Source: Quercus robur (taxonomy: Eukaryota > Streptophyta > Magnoliopsida > Fagales > Fagaceae). Taken from it: a stretch of DNA of 64,000 nucleotides. Under the pieces are notes generated by a model, which saw nothing but the letters and a program-made list of their open reading frames with translations, was not told where the DNA came from and ran no database searches. Shown in pieces: positions 1 through 10,623 of this stretch. A program made the translations under genes and the position numbers. Numbering within the stretch: the first letter of the stretch is position 1; each line of letters opens with the position of its first letter. The stretch lies in NCBI RefSeq assembly GCF_932294415.1, contig NC_065539.1, positions 48,999,501-49,063,500 of the forward strand. The letters run 5' to 3'.

Positions 1-403
1 GCAACCTCGTTGGAGCAAGAAGCTTGGAGGGCTTAGGTGCATTGGGTAGATTAGGCTTGGAGGGTCTATTGCTGTCCTTGTATCCCAACTGTATTTTCTA
101 GTGGATTGATTACCGCTTGGAGGGCGGCGGAGAGGTTTTTCGCCGAGGTCTTCGGTTTCCTCTTCGATAACATATCTGGTGTTATCGCTGTGTTTGCATC
201 TTCCTTCCTCTCTATCTCTGCCTTTACATTATCTGCTGTGGTTTATTTTGTTGTGGCTTAGATAGTTGTTTAATCAATACCATGTTATAGCATATGTTAA
301 GTTTCCGCACACTATTGTTTAACATATTGCGTGTGTTGATTAAATTGGTTTTTTGGGGGTCTAAACGTTCAAAAGTGTTTTTGTACACGTTTTTGAACTT
401 TCA
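1..403 (+). repeat. 3' part of a Copia-type LTR (truncated by window edge)
   Basis: The stretch ends in a run typical of plant Copia LTR ends (a GGGGGTCTAAACG motif, then a terminal ...GAACTTTCA at about 403). The rest is LTR-like, without coding potential. No primer-binding site or gag follows, so it is a solo or broken LTR. The other end lies outside the window, so neither target duplication nor family can be confirmed. Confidence 0.4.
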
Positions 404-989
404 TAAATAAATGTATAATATTATTACAAATAGAATATTTTATTAAAATAGTACAAATAAATATAGAGATTCAGTACTTTCAAGTTTAAAATATTACTTT
501 AAAGTTTATCTTAATATATTAAATTAAAAAGTTTAACATTTAAAATTAAATATAAAAATAATTGCATTAAAGAAAATGCCCACTCATGCATTTAATTTAC
601 CCTTTCCCCAAATAAACTCTCTTCCCCATGCGTCAGTATTCCCCATCCTCATAAAACCATCAGACCCCTGCCCACTAGTACACTACCACTAGGCTAGTCT
701 TTTCTTTCTTTCCCTTACACACTTCTTGTTTTCTTTCTCTCTCGCCCCTCTTTCTTCCAAAACTGATCTGAGCAAACTCTTCTCCCTTTCTTCCAAAACA
801 GATTCGAGCAAAATCTCCCCCAAAACATCAATTTAGCGAACAAGATCTACTTTCGGCTTCTAGTGAACAAGATGACCCTCTCGACGATGAAAGATTCAAA
901 ACTTCCGGAAAGTTTTCAGTGAATATTTTCAAACAAAAAGCCCAGGTTTGATCGGAAAACCCATGCACGGTCTATAATGTCCATTTTGT

Positions 990-1033
<44 letters not shown>

Positions 1034-1230
1034 GTTCAAATTCAAAGGGAAGTAGGGAACTGTGAGAAGCGGTTTGGTCACAGTTCTTAGAACTGTGAGG
1101 TTCGACCACGGTTCGGGTCCTTGCTTTTTTCCCATAGAGCAGTTCTTGAGGCTAAAAGAACCGCAAAAATAAGCGATTTAAGGTTTTTTAGGTCGGACCG
1201 TACGATCCGGTCCGGGTTTCAAAACCATGG
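404..1230. other. Non-coding AT-rich and pyrimidine-rich spacer
   Basis: 404-600 is very AT-rich. 690-830 is pyrimidine-rich and leader-like, with a short duplication of a CTTTCTTCCAAAAC motif. A poly(T) run lies at about 997-1032. 1085-1230 has CGG-rich blocks (for example GGTCGGACCGTACGATCC) of the kind seen in transposon ends. No credible coding sequence was seen. The small open frame across the poly(T) tract is low-complexity. Confidence 0.5.
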
Positions 1231-1568
1231 TCAACATAGGGTTTATACTTTATATATGTGTAGAGTTTGGGCTAGAGGTTCTCACAAAGCCAGCTCTTAA
1301 TGTAAATCTCAAAATTTTTTGTAATAGGGTCTCGGTTGACTAAGAATTACCAAGAGTTTACGTTTGAATCTCGCATGACCGAGCTTGAGTTTGCACAACT
1401 AAGACCTCAAATTTCCCACAACCAAGACTAAATTTTGCACAATCGAGATTGACTTTCTTGTACAGTAACAAAATATTTAACCCAGCCTCAATACCACTTA
1501 TTACATTACTAAATCAAAACCAAACAATTAGAAATAAAGTTTTTAGCCAATATTTAAGAATCCTAACG
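1231..1568 (-). mobile_element. Truncated Copia-type LTR (minus strand), duplication copy 1
   Basis: On the minus strand the LTR begins near 1568 (TTAGGATTC; TGTTAGGATTC in copy 2), directly after a polypurine tract (AATGGGGGAG, about 1571-1582). It reads toward lower coordinates. The same sequence occurs at 44609-44930 continuing at 59213-59224, so the LTR was in place before the local duplication. In copy 1 it is cut at about 1231, the left edge of detectable homology between the copies. Confidence 0.6.
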
Positions 1569-3229
1569 AACTCCCCCATTGGTAATTTCTTGACAAAACA
1601 CTCTAATTGAAACTTAAGTACTATATATAGTGAAATTTCAGAATAAAAGACCAAACTAACTTACACTTAGACAAGAGAGATTAAGTCAATGCACTCGACA
1701 AACATACTTGTGTTTTCTGAAAACATTAAATGAACACATTAAATACATGAGATACAAACAGTGTAAAAAAAAATATTGATCAAGTATATCAATAGAACGT
1801 TAGAGCAACTGCATTAGTCTGTGCAAAATTCTTGTCTATTTTGCAAGAAAAAACAGACTTTTTTTATTTTACACCCACTTTTACAAAACACCCACATCAG
1901 TTTATCTATTCTATCATCTATTTTATTAAAATATTAATATTTCTTTAATTTTTTATTATATCAAACAAACCACTACCCACATGGCCCTACCTACCTTTTT
2001 CTTTCTTTGTTGTGAGAAGAAGACAGATGAGAGAGCAACTTAACGGGGAGAGAGAAAAAAAGAACAAAAAAATCATTTGCACATGAACAATAACCGTGCA
2101 TATATGCACAGTTATTGTTCATTTACAAAGCAATTTTGTATATTTGCACATTTTTACAAGTACTAATGTGGGTGTTTTTTGGGTTAAAATGTGCAACATT
2201 GAGCACTTTTTGTATTTTGCAAATTTTTGCAACCACTGATGTGGTTGCTCAACCCATACTTCAAAATACACCAACAGCCATCAAATATCTACAATGACAA
2301 ATCAAACATGAGATTGATCATCCAAATATGTTAAGCATGTAAGACTAACTACCAATTGACTGAATATATAATAACATGTCCTATAAACATGGTTACACAC
2401 ACTTAACTAGAGTTAAACCATGGAACAAGTAACACAAGTTACACAATGCATAGTAGTGATAAAAAATTTAAAGTCATTGCATAAAACATATGTGCTTCCC
2501 ACTCGATAAAAGAATACAAAACTATCAAATTCCAAACTAACTTACGCCTAGACTAAAGAGATTAAGTCAGTTTAGCTTTGTCATTGTTGTTTTTTAAGAA
2601 ACTGGGGCTTTTCAGTAGTTGTTGTTGATGCTTGGAATAGGATGTTAATGCATCTTTAAAAGCAACAAATTTTTCTGATCTTGAAAAATATTGCCCACCA
2701 CATTGCATTTTTGCGAGTAACACCTCCATGATAGACCTGTGCCTGATTGGAAAGGACAAAATCCCAAGATCAGACTTATTGTTGTTTCCATCTGCAACTT
2801 GTTTAATTAGACAAGTCGGTATGCTTCTCATATTTTCTTGCTCATCATGTCATGCATCTTTTGGAAATTTTTTGTACTAAGCAAATGTCTTATTGTCTTA
2901 AATTCCCAAGTGGTTGCTTATTACTTGCTAGATGTAGGGAAAAAGATAAAGAAAACTTCAGTCGTGATTGGAAATTGGATAGGCTTTGCTGTTACTAGCA
3001 TTCTCTTGAAAAGTATAAACTTTCCTATGAATGAGATTATGATAGAGTGTGGAAAAAAAACTTTCTTGGCAAAGGTAAAAACACTGAAACAAAGGCTCAA
3101 CATACCTCTAGCACCAACTCTTTATAGTTTGAAGTTGAACTGCATGGGTAGCTAGGTTTTCCTAGTGGAACTTAGTTAGTTAATCAATCTAGACCATCTA
3201 ACCACCATAGAGAATAATCTTTCTTGTTC
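1569..3229. repeat. Duplicated flank, copy 1, left part
   Basis: This region aligns by eye with 59225-60165. The two copies differ by a MITE present only here (1803-2250) and by about 220 bp (about 2517-2738) present here but missing from copy 2. It resembles the 3' non-coding end of a Copia element followed by unassigned DNA. The open frames (for example 2562-2831 minus and 2838-3155 plus) match no family I recognise and are broken or absent in copy 2. Confidence 0.65.
1803..2250. mobile_element. MITE with inverted ends (GAGCAAC...GTTGCTC)
   Basis: The left end GAGCAACTGCATTAGT is an imperfect inverted repeat of the right end, whose reverse complement starts GAGCAACCACATCAGTGG. Both continue into TGCAAAA-rich sequence. 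Duplication copy 2 (about 59410-59420) has the site without the element, so this is a genuine insertion. There is no coding sequence. The target duplication is not clean, so the superfamily is left open. Confidence 0.7.
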
Positions 3230-3234
3230 AATTC

Positions 3235-4299
3235 TATTAGGACATATGTGTTTCACTTGTTAAGAACATATGTCATGATTTTTGTGTAATTGGCTAATCT
3301 TTTGACAAAACGCACTTTACTTGTATTTGGGTAGATTTAAGATGTGGTTTAATACTTTAAGAAACTGTGTTTCAAGATCAAGTGTTGAAGTCATCAAGTC
3401 TGTCCAAGAAACAAGTGAAGAAGTGCTGAGTTTTTAAAGCTCAATAGCTGCTCGACACCTCTCGACAGCTAGGCTATCTATCGAGCCTCTTAAGGTGTTT
3501 CTTATCGTAATCTTGACACCTTCTCGATAGCTGGTCGATCGATCGAGAAAGTTCTTATCCCCTCAATAGCTTCTCGACACCTTATCTGTCGAGCTTTACG
3601 AATTTCAGATTTTTAGATATGATTTTCAGCCCATGATGACATGTATGTGTAGGGTTTCTTTTCTCAAAACCCTAGACCTATATAAGGTTTATTTTAGAGG
3701 CCGTCACATAAGAGAATATAAGGAGAACATATGTAAAAGGTGACCGATGACTTATTCTCTCTGAAAGAAGCTATTGCGTCTTTGCGCCTTAGGGTTTTGT
3801 AACCAAGTGCTTCTTAATCTTCATTGTTGATGAAGTGAAGAACTTTACAGCCAACATCTTCTTCTAGTTGGTGATTAAGTCGCGTATTGGGATCCGCGCA
3901 ATTGGTTAGTCACGTACTTGGGATTCGTGCATCAAAAGGTGGCGTTTATATATTGAAGAGTTTAGAGGTTCTAAAGCGGTAGAAGGTTTCTGTTGTAAGT
4001 TCATCTACGGGAATTGTAGAGTCTAGGGAAAAAGGTTTTGTACTAGATCTGAAACTTCTCTTTTCTATAGTGGATTGCTTTTCGAGAAGGTTTTCCCCCA
4101 GGTTTTTTACTGTGAAACTAGTTTGTTTCATTGGTTTTCCTGGGTCATCATATCTTATCTTATTTATTTTTCAGCTGCATGATTTTGACATGATATTGAT
4201 GTTTATTTATTTTTACAAGTTTTATTCATAATAAATCTAATTAACAACTTAGGTTTAAAACTTGTTAATTCTATCAACTGGGGTCTAAATTTCCCAACA
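3235..4299 (+). repeat. 5' LTR of the gag-only element
   Basis: It starts TATTAGGACAT (TGTTAGGACAT in the 3' LTR) and ends ...TTTCCCAACA. It contains a TATATAAGG box near 3676 that could serve as the element promoter. It is 1065 bp long, against 1129 bp for the 3' LTR. Most of the difference is a loss of about 64 bp near 3570, between similar TCGACACCTT-like repeats. Confidence 0.85.
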
Positions 4300-4301
4300 A
4301 G

Positions 4302-4313
4302 TGGTATTAGAGC
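4302..4313 (+). promoter_or_regulatory. Primer-binding site (initiator tRNA-Met type)
   Basis: TGGTATTAGAGC lies 2 bp after the 5' LTR. It matches, with one change, the TGGTATCAGAGC complement of the tRNA-Met 3' end used to prime many plant Copia elements. Confidence 0.8.
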
Positions 4314-4367
4314 AGGTTCACTCTGATTGGATTAATTTCCTGAGTGTGATCCTTGACCCTTGTTGTC

Positions 4368-6153
4368 ATGGATTGTGGACAATCTCTTTTGATTCCTCCT
4401 TTATTTGATGGAACTAATTATGCGTACTGGAAAGTTCGTATGAAAGTTTTTTTGCAAGCTCTAGGTGAATAGGTATGGCAAGCTGTTGAAGTTGGCTGGA
4501 TTAAGCTAAAGGAAGTGTCGGTAGATTGGGATGATGCAACAATCATAGCGGAAAATTTCAACAATAGGGCCTTGAATGCTTTGTTTTGTGGGGTGACCAA
4601 TGATGAATTCAAGAAAATATCATCCACGGAAGTTGTCAAGGAAGCATGAACCATTCTTGAGACCACCTATGAAGGTACCAAGGCAGTAAAGACTGTGAAA
4701 CTTCAAAGAGTCACTAGTAGTTTGAAGAAATAAGGATGGAGGAGGATGAGACATTTGATGAGTTCTATGCTAAACTCATGGATATTGTGAATTTTGCTTT
4801 CAATCTTGGAGAATCTATTGCGGAATCCAAAATTGTTAGGAAAATCCTTAGGTCCTTACCTGAAAGATTCCATGCCAATATCACTGTCATTGAAGAAGTC
4901 AAGGACATTGATCAACTTCCTTTGATTGAGCTTGTAGGAAACTTTCAAACCTATGAGATAGGATTAGGCTCAATGGGAAAAGGTGGAAAGAGTAAAAACT
5001 TGGCTCTTAAGGGTATAGAGGAAGAGATTGAGGACTCTGAAGATGAAGATGAAGATGATGATGAGGATAAGGATCTATCCTTTATAACTGATGAGATTAT
5101 CAAGCTTCTTCAATTAGGAAAAAGGATAAGGGAAAACCTCCTAGGAAATCTAAATCTTCAAGGAAGGGCAAGAATGAGAAACCCGTCATCCAATGCCATG
5201 AGTGCAAAGGTTTTGGTCATATGAGGATAGAGTGCCCAAACTACCTCTTGAAAGAAAAGACCAAGGAGTCCAAAGATAAAGGGTTGGTTGCTACTTGGAG
5301 TGATACTGAGAATGATTCTTCTGATGAGTATGTGGATGAATGTCGTCACGTTATGACCTTTGCTACCTCAACCGATAAGGTGATTGTGGAGAGTGCTAGT
5401 GACAGTGAGGATTCTTCTGATGATGAAGTACCCAAGAAGATGACCCTTCAGGAAGCCTATAATAAGCTATGCACTGAATTTATAAAATCTGAGAAGACTT
5501 CTCATTTTTGTAGAAAAGAGCTTAATGAGGTAAAAATTGAAAAAGCTGATCTGTTAGTCAAACTAGATAAGACTACAAGGTTAGTTGAGACACTTGTTGT
5601 GGAGAACACCTCATTAGAAGAGAAGGTCAAGAATCTTGAGGTTGAGCTTAGTCAAGCTAGAACTCAAATAGAGAGGATGTCTAGTGCAAAGCTTGATGAG
5701 GTATTGAGTGCTCAAAAGCCTAGTTATGATAAGACTGGCTTAGGATATACTGTTTCCTCTAGTCCTTCCTCTTCCACGGCTTCTGGATCAATGACTGTCT
5801 TTGTGCCCCAATCTGAGAAAAGTGATAAATGTATGAAATCCAAAACTATTTTGGTTAATTCTAAACCCTTTGTTAGATCTCATGTTTGTCACTATTGTGG
5901 TGTTTTTGGACACATTCGTCCTAATTGCTTTAAGTTGTATCCTCATAAGCAATTGTCCAAATAGTCACAGGTTTCCTCTTAAGGACCTACACCTTTGTTT
6001 GGAGAGTTATTAAAAGCTTTGAGTTTTTTAACTCAATTTCAGGAGAATCTTAATTCTTCTATGTCCTTTAGTAGACATACTAGGACATGTGCCTTTTCAT
6101 CTTCATGGCCAAAGACTCGTGCTGTTTGGGTGAGAAAGGTGCCTAAGACTTAA
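4368..6153 (+). pseudogene. Degenerate Copia gag with two zinc knuckles and a coiled coil
   Basis: The frame opens at ATG 4368 with a typical Copia Gag start (LFDGTNYAYWKVRM). It is broken by TAG at 4470, TGA at 4647, a frameshift near 4725 and another near 5120. The 4736-5224 segment keeps the core Gag region (FDEFYAKL, LRSLPERF). Next comes the first CCHC knuckle (CX2CX4HX4C, CHECKGFGHMRIEC) at about 5192-5233, an acidic region, a long coiled coil at about 5500-5690, the KTGLGY motif near 5735 and a second CCHC knuckle (CHYCGVFGHIRPNC) at about 5887-5928. TAG at 5962 and a further stop interrupt the tail, which ends VWVRKVPKT at 6153. Order and motifs match Sirevirus Gag. It cannot give a full-length protein. 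Confidence 0.85.
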
Positions 6154-7839
6154 TTGTTTTTTCTGTTTATTCTTTGCTTTAATTCTTTCTATCTAAAGTT
6201 GGACTTTCTTTCTTGATTTCCTATTTGTTTTTGGTATTATGCCTTCATGCATATGCATCTTTCTTTCATGCTTTCATGTGGTTGTCTTTTTTTGTTTGGT
6301 TGTTTTGTTTTCAAAATAAAAATAAAAAGAAAAAATCATAAAAATACAAAAACAGTGTGTGTTTGTGTACTTTGGTACTTGTGTACCTTGGATGGCTATT
6401 GAAACAAAATTTTCTAAACTTTGTATCTCTTGTAACTTAGATGAGTATCTCTATGCACAACTAAGCAAGTGAGCTTTATGGCTCTTGTTTGTGATGAGTA
6501 AGATTAAGTTATCTCTTGTACTTAACACTCATATCACTCTTTTTGACGGGAAGGACTAGAAAATCCTAAGAGAAAGACATAAATAATAATCTCACCACTG
6601 TTGCCCACCAATCATAATATGACACTTGTATGTTTCAGCATAGCAAAAGTGCAATGTCAATGACATTTGTGTGCTTAGGCATAGCAAAATTGGAATGTCA
6701 AATATCATTGGATATTTCTTTTCTTTATCTTATATGCCCACACATGATATGCTTAAAATAAAAATATGCAAAGAAAAATCAAAAGCAAAAAGATCAAAAT
6801 GCTTTAAAAATGATTGTAAATGTGTATACTAGGAGATGTGAGAGTTATAGGATGTACCTCAAAGGTGATAGTCCCCATCAAACAGTTATGATTGTATGTG
6901 AGTTAAAGTGATTTTCTCATATCTCAAATCGTCATAACATGTATACACTTATGCAATCTTGCGATGTTTTTCACACACAACACGCAATATTCTTTGCTAC
7001 TCTTGATACATGTGTAGGTACAATGTGATTTGACCATCACAAGGTTTTACATGTGTTAATGTATGCTCACTAAACTGTCTTGACTTGTTTTTGAAATATA
7101 AAATTGGTTAGACTTATTTAGTGTGTGTGTGTGTTTTGGGATCTATGTGTATAACATTTTTTTCTTGTTGAGAGATTTGTTTTTCACATGTTTTGCATCT
7201 TTCTATTATCTTGTCATCCATAGCATCTTGTTTCATTACACTCATGTATTTATATGGATTTTTTTGTGCCCCCTTGATCATCCTTGATCATTTTTTTATG
7301 TCTCTCGAGTGAAGCTTTCTAGCTTTTTGTACCCTTTGTCAATCATGACAAAAAGGGGGAGAAATTGTGGAGAATATGTGGTTTCTTTTTGAAGATTCTA
7401 CATGTTAGGGGGAGAAATACATGCCCTTGTAAGGGGGAGTGCTTACCTTCTTCTTCTTGTACCTTGGGTCTTGTGACCATTTATAGACATACATTATACT
7501 CATCTTTTTCTTTATGTTGATGTATGTTTTTCTTCACCTATCCTTTCATATGTTGTTTCTTTTCTCTCTTTATACACATGCTTCTTATTGCTTGTATGCA
7601 ATCTATTATTTCTGTTTCACACAAAGATGCTTTGATGAGTTTTGTTTAAAGTGTTTCAGAAATACAGGTTGTCAAAGTCTACTTGCCATAAACTCTCTTC
7701 TTACAAAATTTTTCAAGAGTTTGTGTTAGGATAGATTTTATTGTATTCAACAAGTGAATATGGGTTAAGTGATTTATGACTTCTCTCATATGTTCATTTG
7801 TTTGTTGTGGTTTTATCACAGATTGTCAAAGGGTGAGAT
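6154..7839 (+). other. Non-coding 3' internal region with multiple polypurine tracts
   Basis: This is about 1.7 kb between gag and the 3' LTR, where pol would lie in an autonomous element. I find no integrase or reverse-transcriptase motif in any frame. AAAAAGGGGGAGAAA (about 7350), TTAGGGGGAGAAAT (about 7407) and TAAGGGGGAGTG (about 7431) form a series of polypurine tracts, as described for Sireviruses. A further purine run (AAAGGGTGAGAT, 7828-7839) abuts the 3' LTR and is the likely plus-strand primer. The 71-codon frame at 7514-7729 is low-complexity and not a believable gene. Confidence 0.7.
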
Positions 7840-8968
7840 TGTTAGGACATATGTGTTTCACTTGTTAAGAACATATGTCATGATTTTTATGTAATTGGCT
7901 AATCCTTTGATAAAACACACTTTACTTGTATTTGGGTAGATCTAGGATGTGGTTTAATATTTTAAGAAACTGTGTTTTAAGATCAAGTGTTGAAATCATC
8001 AAGTCTGTCCAAGAAAAAAGTGAAGAACGTGCTGAGTTTTTAAAGCTCGATAGCTACTCGACACCTCTCGACAGCTAGGCTATCTATCGAGCCTCTTAAG
8101 GTGTTTCTTATCACAATCTCAACACCTTCTCGATAGCTGGTCGATTAATCGAGAAAGTTCCTGTCCCTTTGATAGCTTCTCGACACCTGGTGGATCGATC
8201 GAGCCTCATCTCTTGTGTCTGATGTTTTAATCCTCGACACTTGCTTGACACCTTATTTGTCGAGCTTTACGAATTTCAGATTTTCAGATCTGATTTTCAG
8301 CCCATGATGACATGTATGTGTAGGGTTTCTTTTCTCACAACCCTAGACCTATATAAGGCTTATTTTAGAGGCCGTCACATAAGAGAATACAAAGAGAACA
8401 TATGCAAAAGGTGACCGATGTTTTATTTTCTCTGAAAGAAGCTACTGCGTCTTTGCGTCTTAGGGTTTTGTAACCAAGTGCTTCTTGATCTTCATTGTTG
8501 ATGAAGTGAAGAACTTTGCAGCCAACATCTTCTTCGAGTTGGTGATTAAGTCGCATACTGGGATCCGCGCAATTGGTTAGTCACATACTTGGGATTCGTC
8601 ATCAAAGGGTGGCGTTCATATATTGAAGAGTTCAAAGGTTTTGAAGCGGTAGAAAATTTCTGCTGTAAGTTCATCTACGGGGATTGTAGAGTCTAGGGAC
8701 AAAGGTTTTGTACTAGATTTAAAACTTCTCTTTTCTATAGTGGATTGCTTTTCGGGAAGGTTTCCCCCTGGTTTTTTACTGTAAAACTAGTTTGTTTCAT
8801 TGGTTTTCCTAGGTTATCATATCTTGTCTTATTTATTTTTCCGCTGCATGATTTTGACATGATATTGATGTTTATTTATTTTTACAAGTTTTATTCATAA
8901 TAAATCTAATTAACAACTTAGGTTTAAAACTTGTTAATTCTATCAATCGGGGTCTAAATTTCCCAACA
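7840..8968 (+). repeat. 3' LTR of the gag-only element
   Basis: TGTTAGGACAT...TTTCCCAACA, 1129 bp, near-colinear with 3235-4299 and carrying about 64 bp that the 5' LTR has lost. It is followed immediately by the target duplication AATTC. Confidence 0.85.
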
Positions 8969-8973
8969 AATTC

Positions 8974-9211
8974 AAATATGTATAATGTAGGTTTTCTTTG
9001 GCTAAGTCCATAATGTACGTACTTGCTACTTATAGCATCATATGTAAAGTCAAATTCAAATCACAACAACTCTTGTCCAAAATAGCGATGTATGCTTAAA
9101 CAGCATAATTGGACTAACATAATATTGTAGCTGAACCTTATTGCTTATGGATATATTAGTCTATCTTTTTCAGGAAACCCCACCATGGTTCAAATTCTCT
9201 CCACGTTTGTT
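8974..9211. repeat. Duplicated flank, copy 1, middle part
   Basis: This aligns with about 60171-60400 of copy 2 (shared AAATATGTATAATGTA start and GGAAACCCCACCATGGTT near the end). Homology stops at the centre of the palindrome described separately. No gene was seen. Confidence 0.7.
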
Positions 9212-9248
9212 AACAAATGTGGAGAGAATTTGAACCATGGTGGGGTTT
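9175..9248. repeat. 74-bp spacer-free palindrome at an insertion junction
   Basis: The two 37-nt arms meet at TTTGTT|AACAAA (centre 9211/9212), with one mismatch (9205/9218). Copy 2 (about 60377-60405) has only the left arm in its ancestral setting, so the right arm is a newly made inverted copy of host flank lying between the duplication and the transposon-derived insert. Confidence 0.9.
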
Positions 9249-9552
9249 AGCTGCGTTTTTTTAAGCGGCGTTTACAAAAATGCGGCTATAGAGTGGCTTT
9301 GAGCCGCATCTGGAAAAAATGCAGCCCAAAGATCAGCTTTATAGCTGTGTTTTTTGATGTTTGAGCTGCGTTTTTGTTGTTTGGACTTAGGTCGCGTTTT
9401 TTAAAACGCGGCTATAAACTCTCACTCAAACAGTGAGTTTCCATAATTTCATTCTGTAAAATTTTAATTTTTGTTAAAAATTTTATTTATTTATTTATAT
9501 ATTTTTGTGGTTTAAAAATCAGTCACCCAAATAAGAACCCTAATCCGAATTG

Positions 9553-9742
9553 AAGAAACTGTTTGTGAAAATTGCCAATGCATATGAGGTAATTTTGGAT
9601 CTTGGATGATTTGTTGATTACTGTTTGAATTTGTAATTTGGATTGTAAATGCTGAAACTTGTTTTTTTATTCATTGTTGTAGATTTTGAAGGACGAGGAT
9701 ACGCAAGCCCAATACGATTATGCAATTGAACATCTTGAGGAG
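9553..9742 (+). pseudogene. Captured fragment of a DnaJ (J-domain) protein gene, two exons
   Basis: Exon 9553-9588 encodes KKLFVKIANAYE and ends at a GT donor. Exon 9683-9742 follows an AG acceptor and encodes ILKDEDTQAQYDYAIEHLEE, again ending at GT. Joined in phase 0 they give the end of a J-domain (helix III, then QYDYAI), close to plant DNAJC25-like (dnaJ 50 type) proteins as I recall the family. The HPD motif and everything downstream are missing. Intact splice borders show DNA-level capture, not retroposition. This is a non-functional piece of a host gene inside the insert. Confidence 0.75.
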
Positions 9743-10127
9743 GTAATACATCAAAAAAAAAAAAAAAAAAATGGAAATTTACTTAATTTTGTAATGCTGA
9801 AATAGACCATAATTTTGTTAGCATTTGGTATACAATAAAAGTGGTATCCATGGCGAGGTTGTGTTAGTGAAAGCGATGTTGCATTAATCACAACTTGTCT
9901 CCTTAGGAAGTTGTGAAATTCGCCTTAGGAATGAATTGGGTGCTAGGTTGTTTTGTGAATCGGGATGCAGAATTGCATGCTTGGTTCTTATGAATAATAA
10001 CTTTGGAAGATCAGTAGAATTAGGTGCATTGGTGCAGATCGCATTCTCTTAGTAAGCAACTTAGCGATAGAATTGCATGTCTTGGTAGGCATTGTCATTG
10101 TATACTTGGGAACAAGTGTGTGCTAGG

Positions 10128-10397
10128 TAGGGGCGGAACTAGAATTTCATGAATGGGGGGCCAAAATAATAACAAATATAAAATTGAACCAATTTAATAG
10201 TGTCATACAAAAAATGTGAAGAGTTTGGAGGGTTAACCATATTTCTTTTGAAAAGTTTATGTAAATTTAGGAGTAAAAAGCTAATATTTGAGAAGTTTGG
10301 GGGGGGGGGGGGGGGTACCGTACATCTTTTGAAAATTATAGGAAAATTTAGTGGTAATTTTCTAGTATTGGAACCTAATGAAGTGGTTTTGCTCCTG
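10128..10397. mobile_element. Short hAT MITE
   Basis: The left end TAGGGGCGGAACTAG and the right end (reverse complement CAGGAGCAAAACCAC) form imperfect terminal inverted repeats. They are flanked by the 8-bp near-duplication GTGCTAGG / GTGCTACA. A G-tract lies at about 10299-10314. The open frame through it is spurious. Confidence 0.7.
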
Positions 10398-10623
10398 GTG
10401 CTACATCATTTTGTGAATTGGATTGTGAACGGAGCATGAGAAATGCATGCTTGGTTTTTATGAATAATAAAGCCTAAGAAATGGATTGAATTATTCCTGC
10501 AACATTGGGGATAGGTTGTATGTTGATTATCTTCATAGTGGTTGATTTACTTAGTCATACATGTAGTCCGTAGCTTAGCGTGGTCATACTCTATCCATGG
10601 AGGTCAACGATACTTTAGGTTAT

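Larger units (their letters stand above)
3235..8968 (+). mobile_element. Gag-only, Sirevirus-like Copia LTR retrotransposon (TR-GAG type)
   Basis: This is a complete element: 5' LTR 3235-4299, primer-binding site at 4302, degenerate gag 4368-6153, non-coding 6154-7839, and 3' LTR 7840-8968. Both sides carry the 5-bp target duplication AATTC (3230-3234 and 8969-8973), and copy 2 near 60165 preserves the empty site. No protease, integrase, reverse transcriptase or RNase H motif follows gag. The gag coiled coil, two zinc knuckles and repeated AAGGGGGAG tracts upstream of the 3' LTR fit Sirevirus ancestry. It would need proteins in trans to move. Confidence 0.85.

Noticed and set aside
929-1135. 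Frame encoding a poly-lysine run
   Set aside because: Translation of a poly(T) tract on the opposite strand.
4302-4313. tRNA-like matches at primer-binding sites (also in 40.3-43.1 kb)
   Set aside because: These are short complements of tRNA-Met 3' ends in LTR elements, not tRNA genes; no cloverleaf present.
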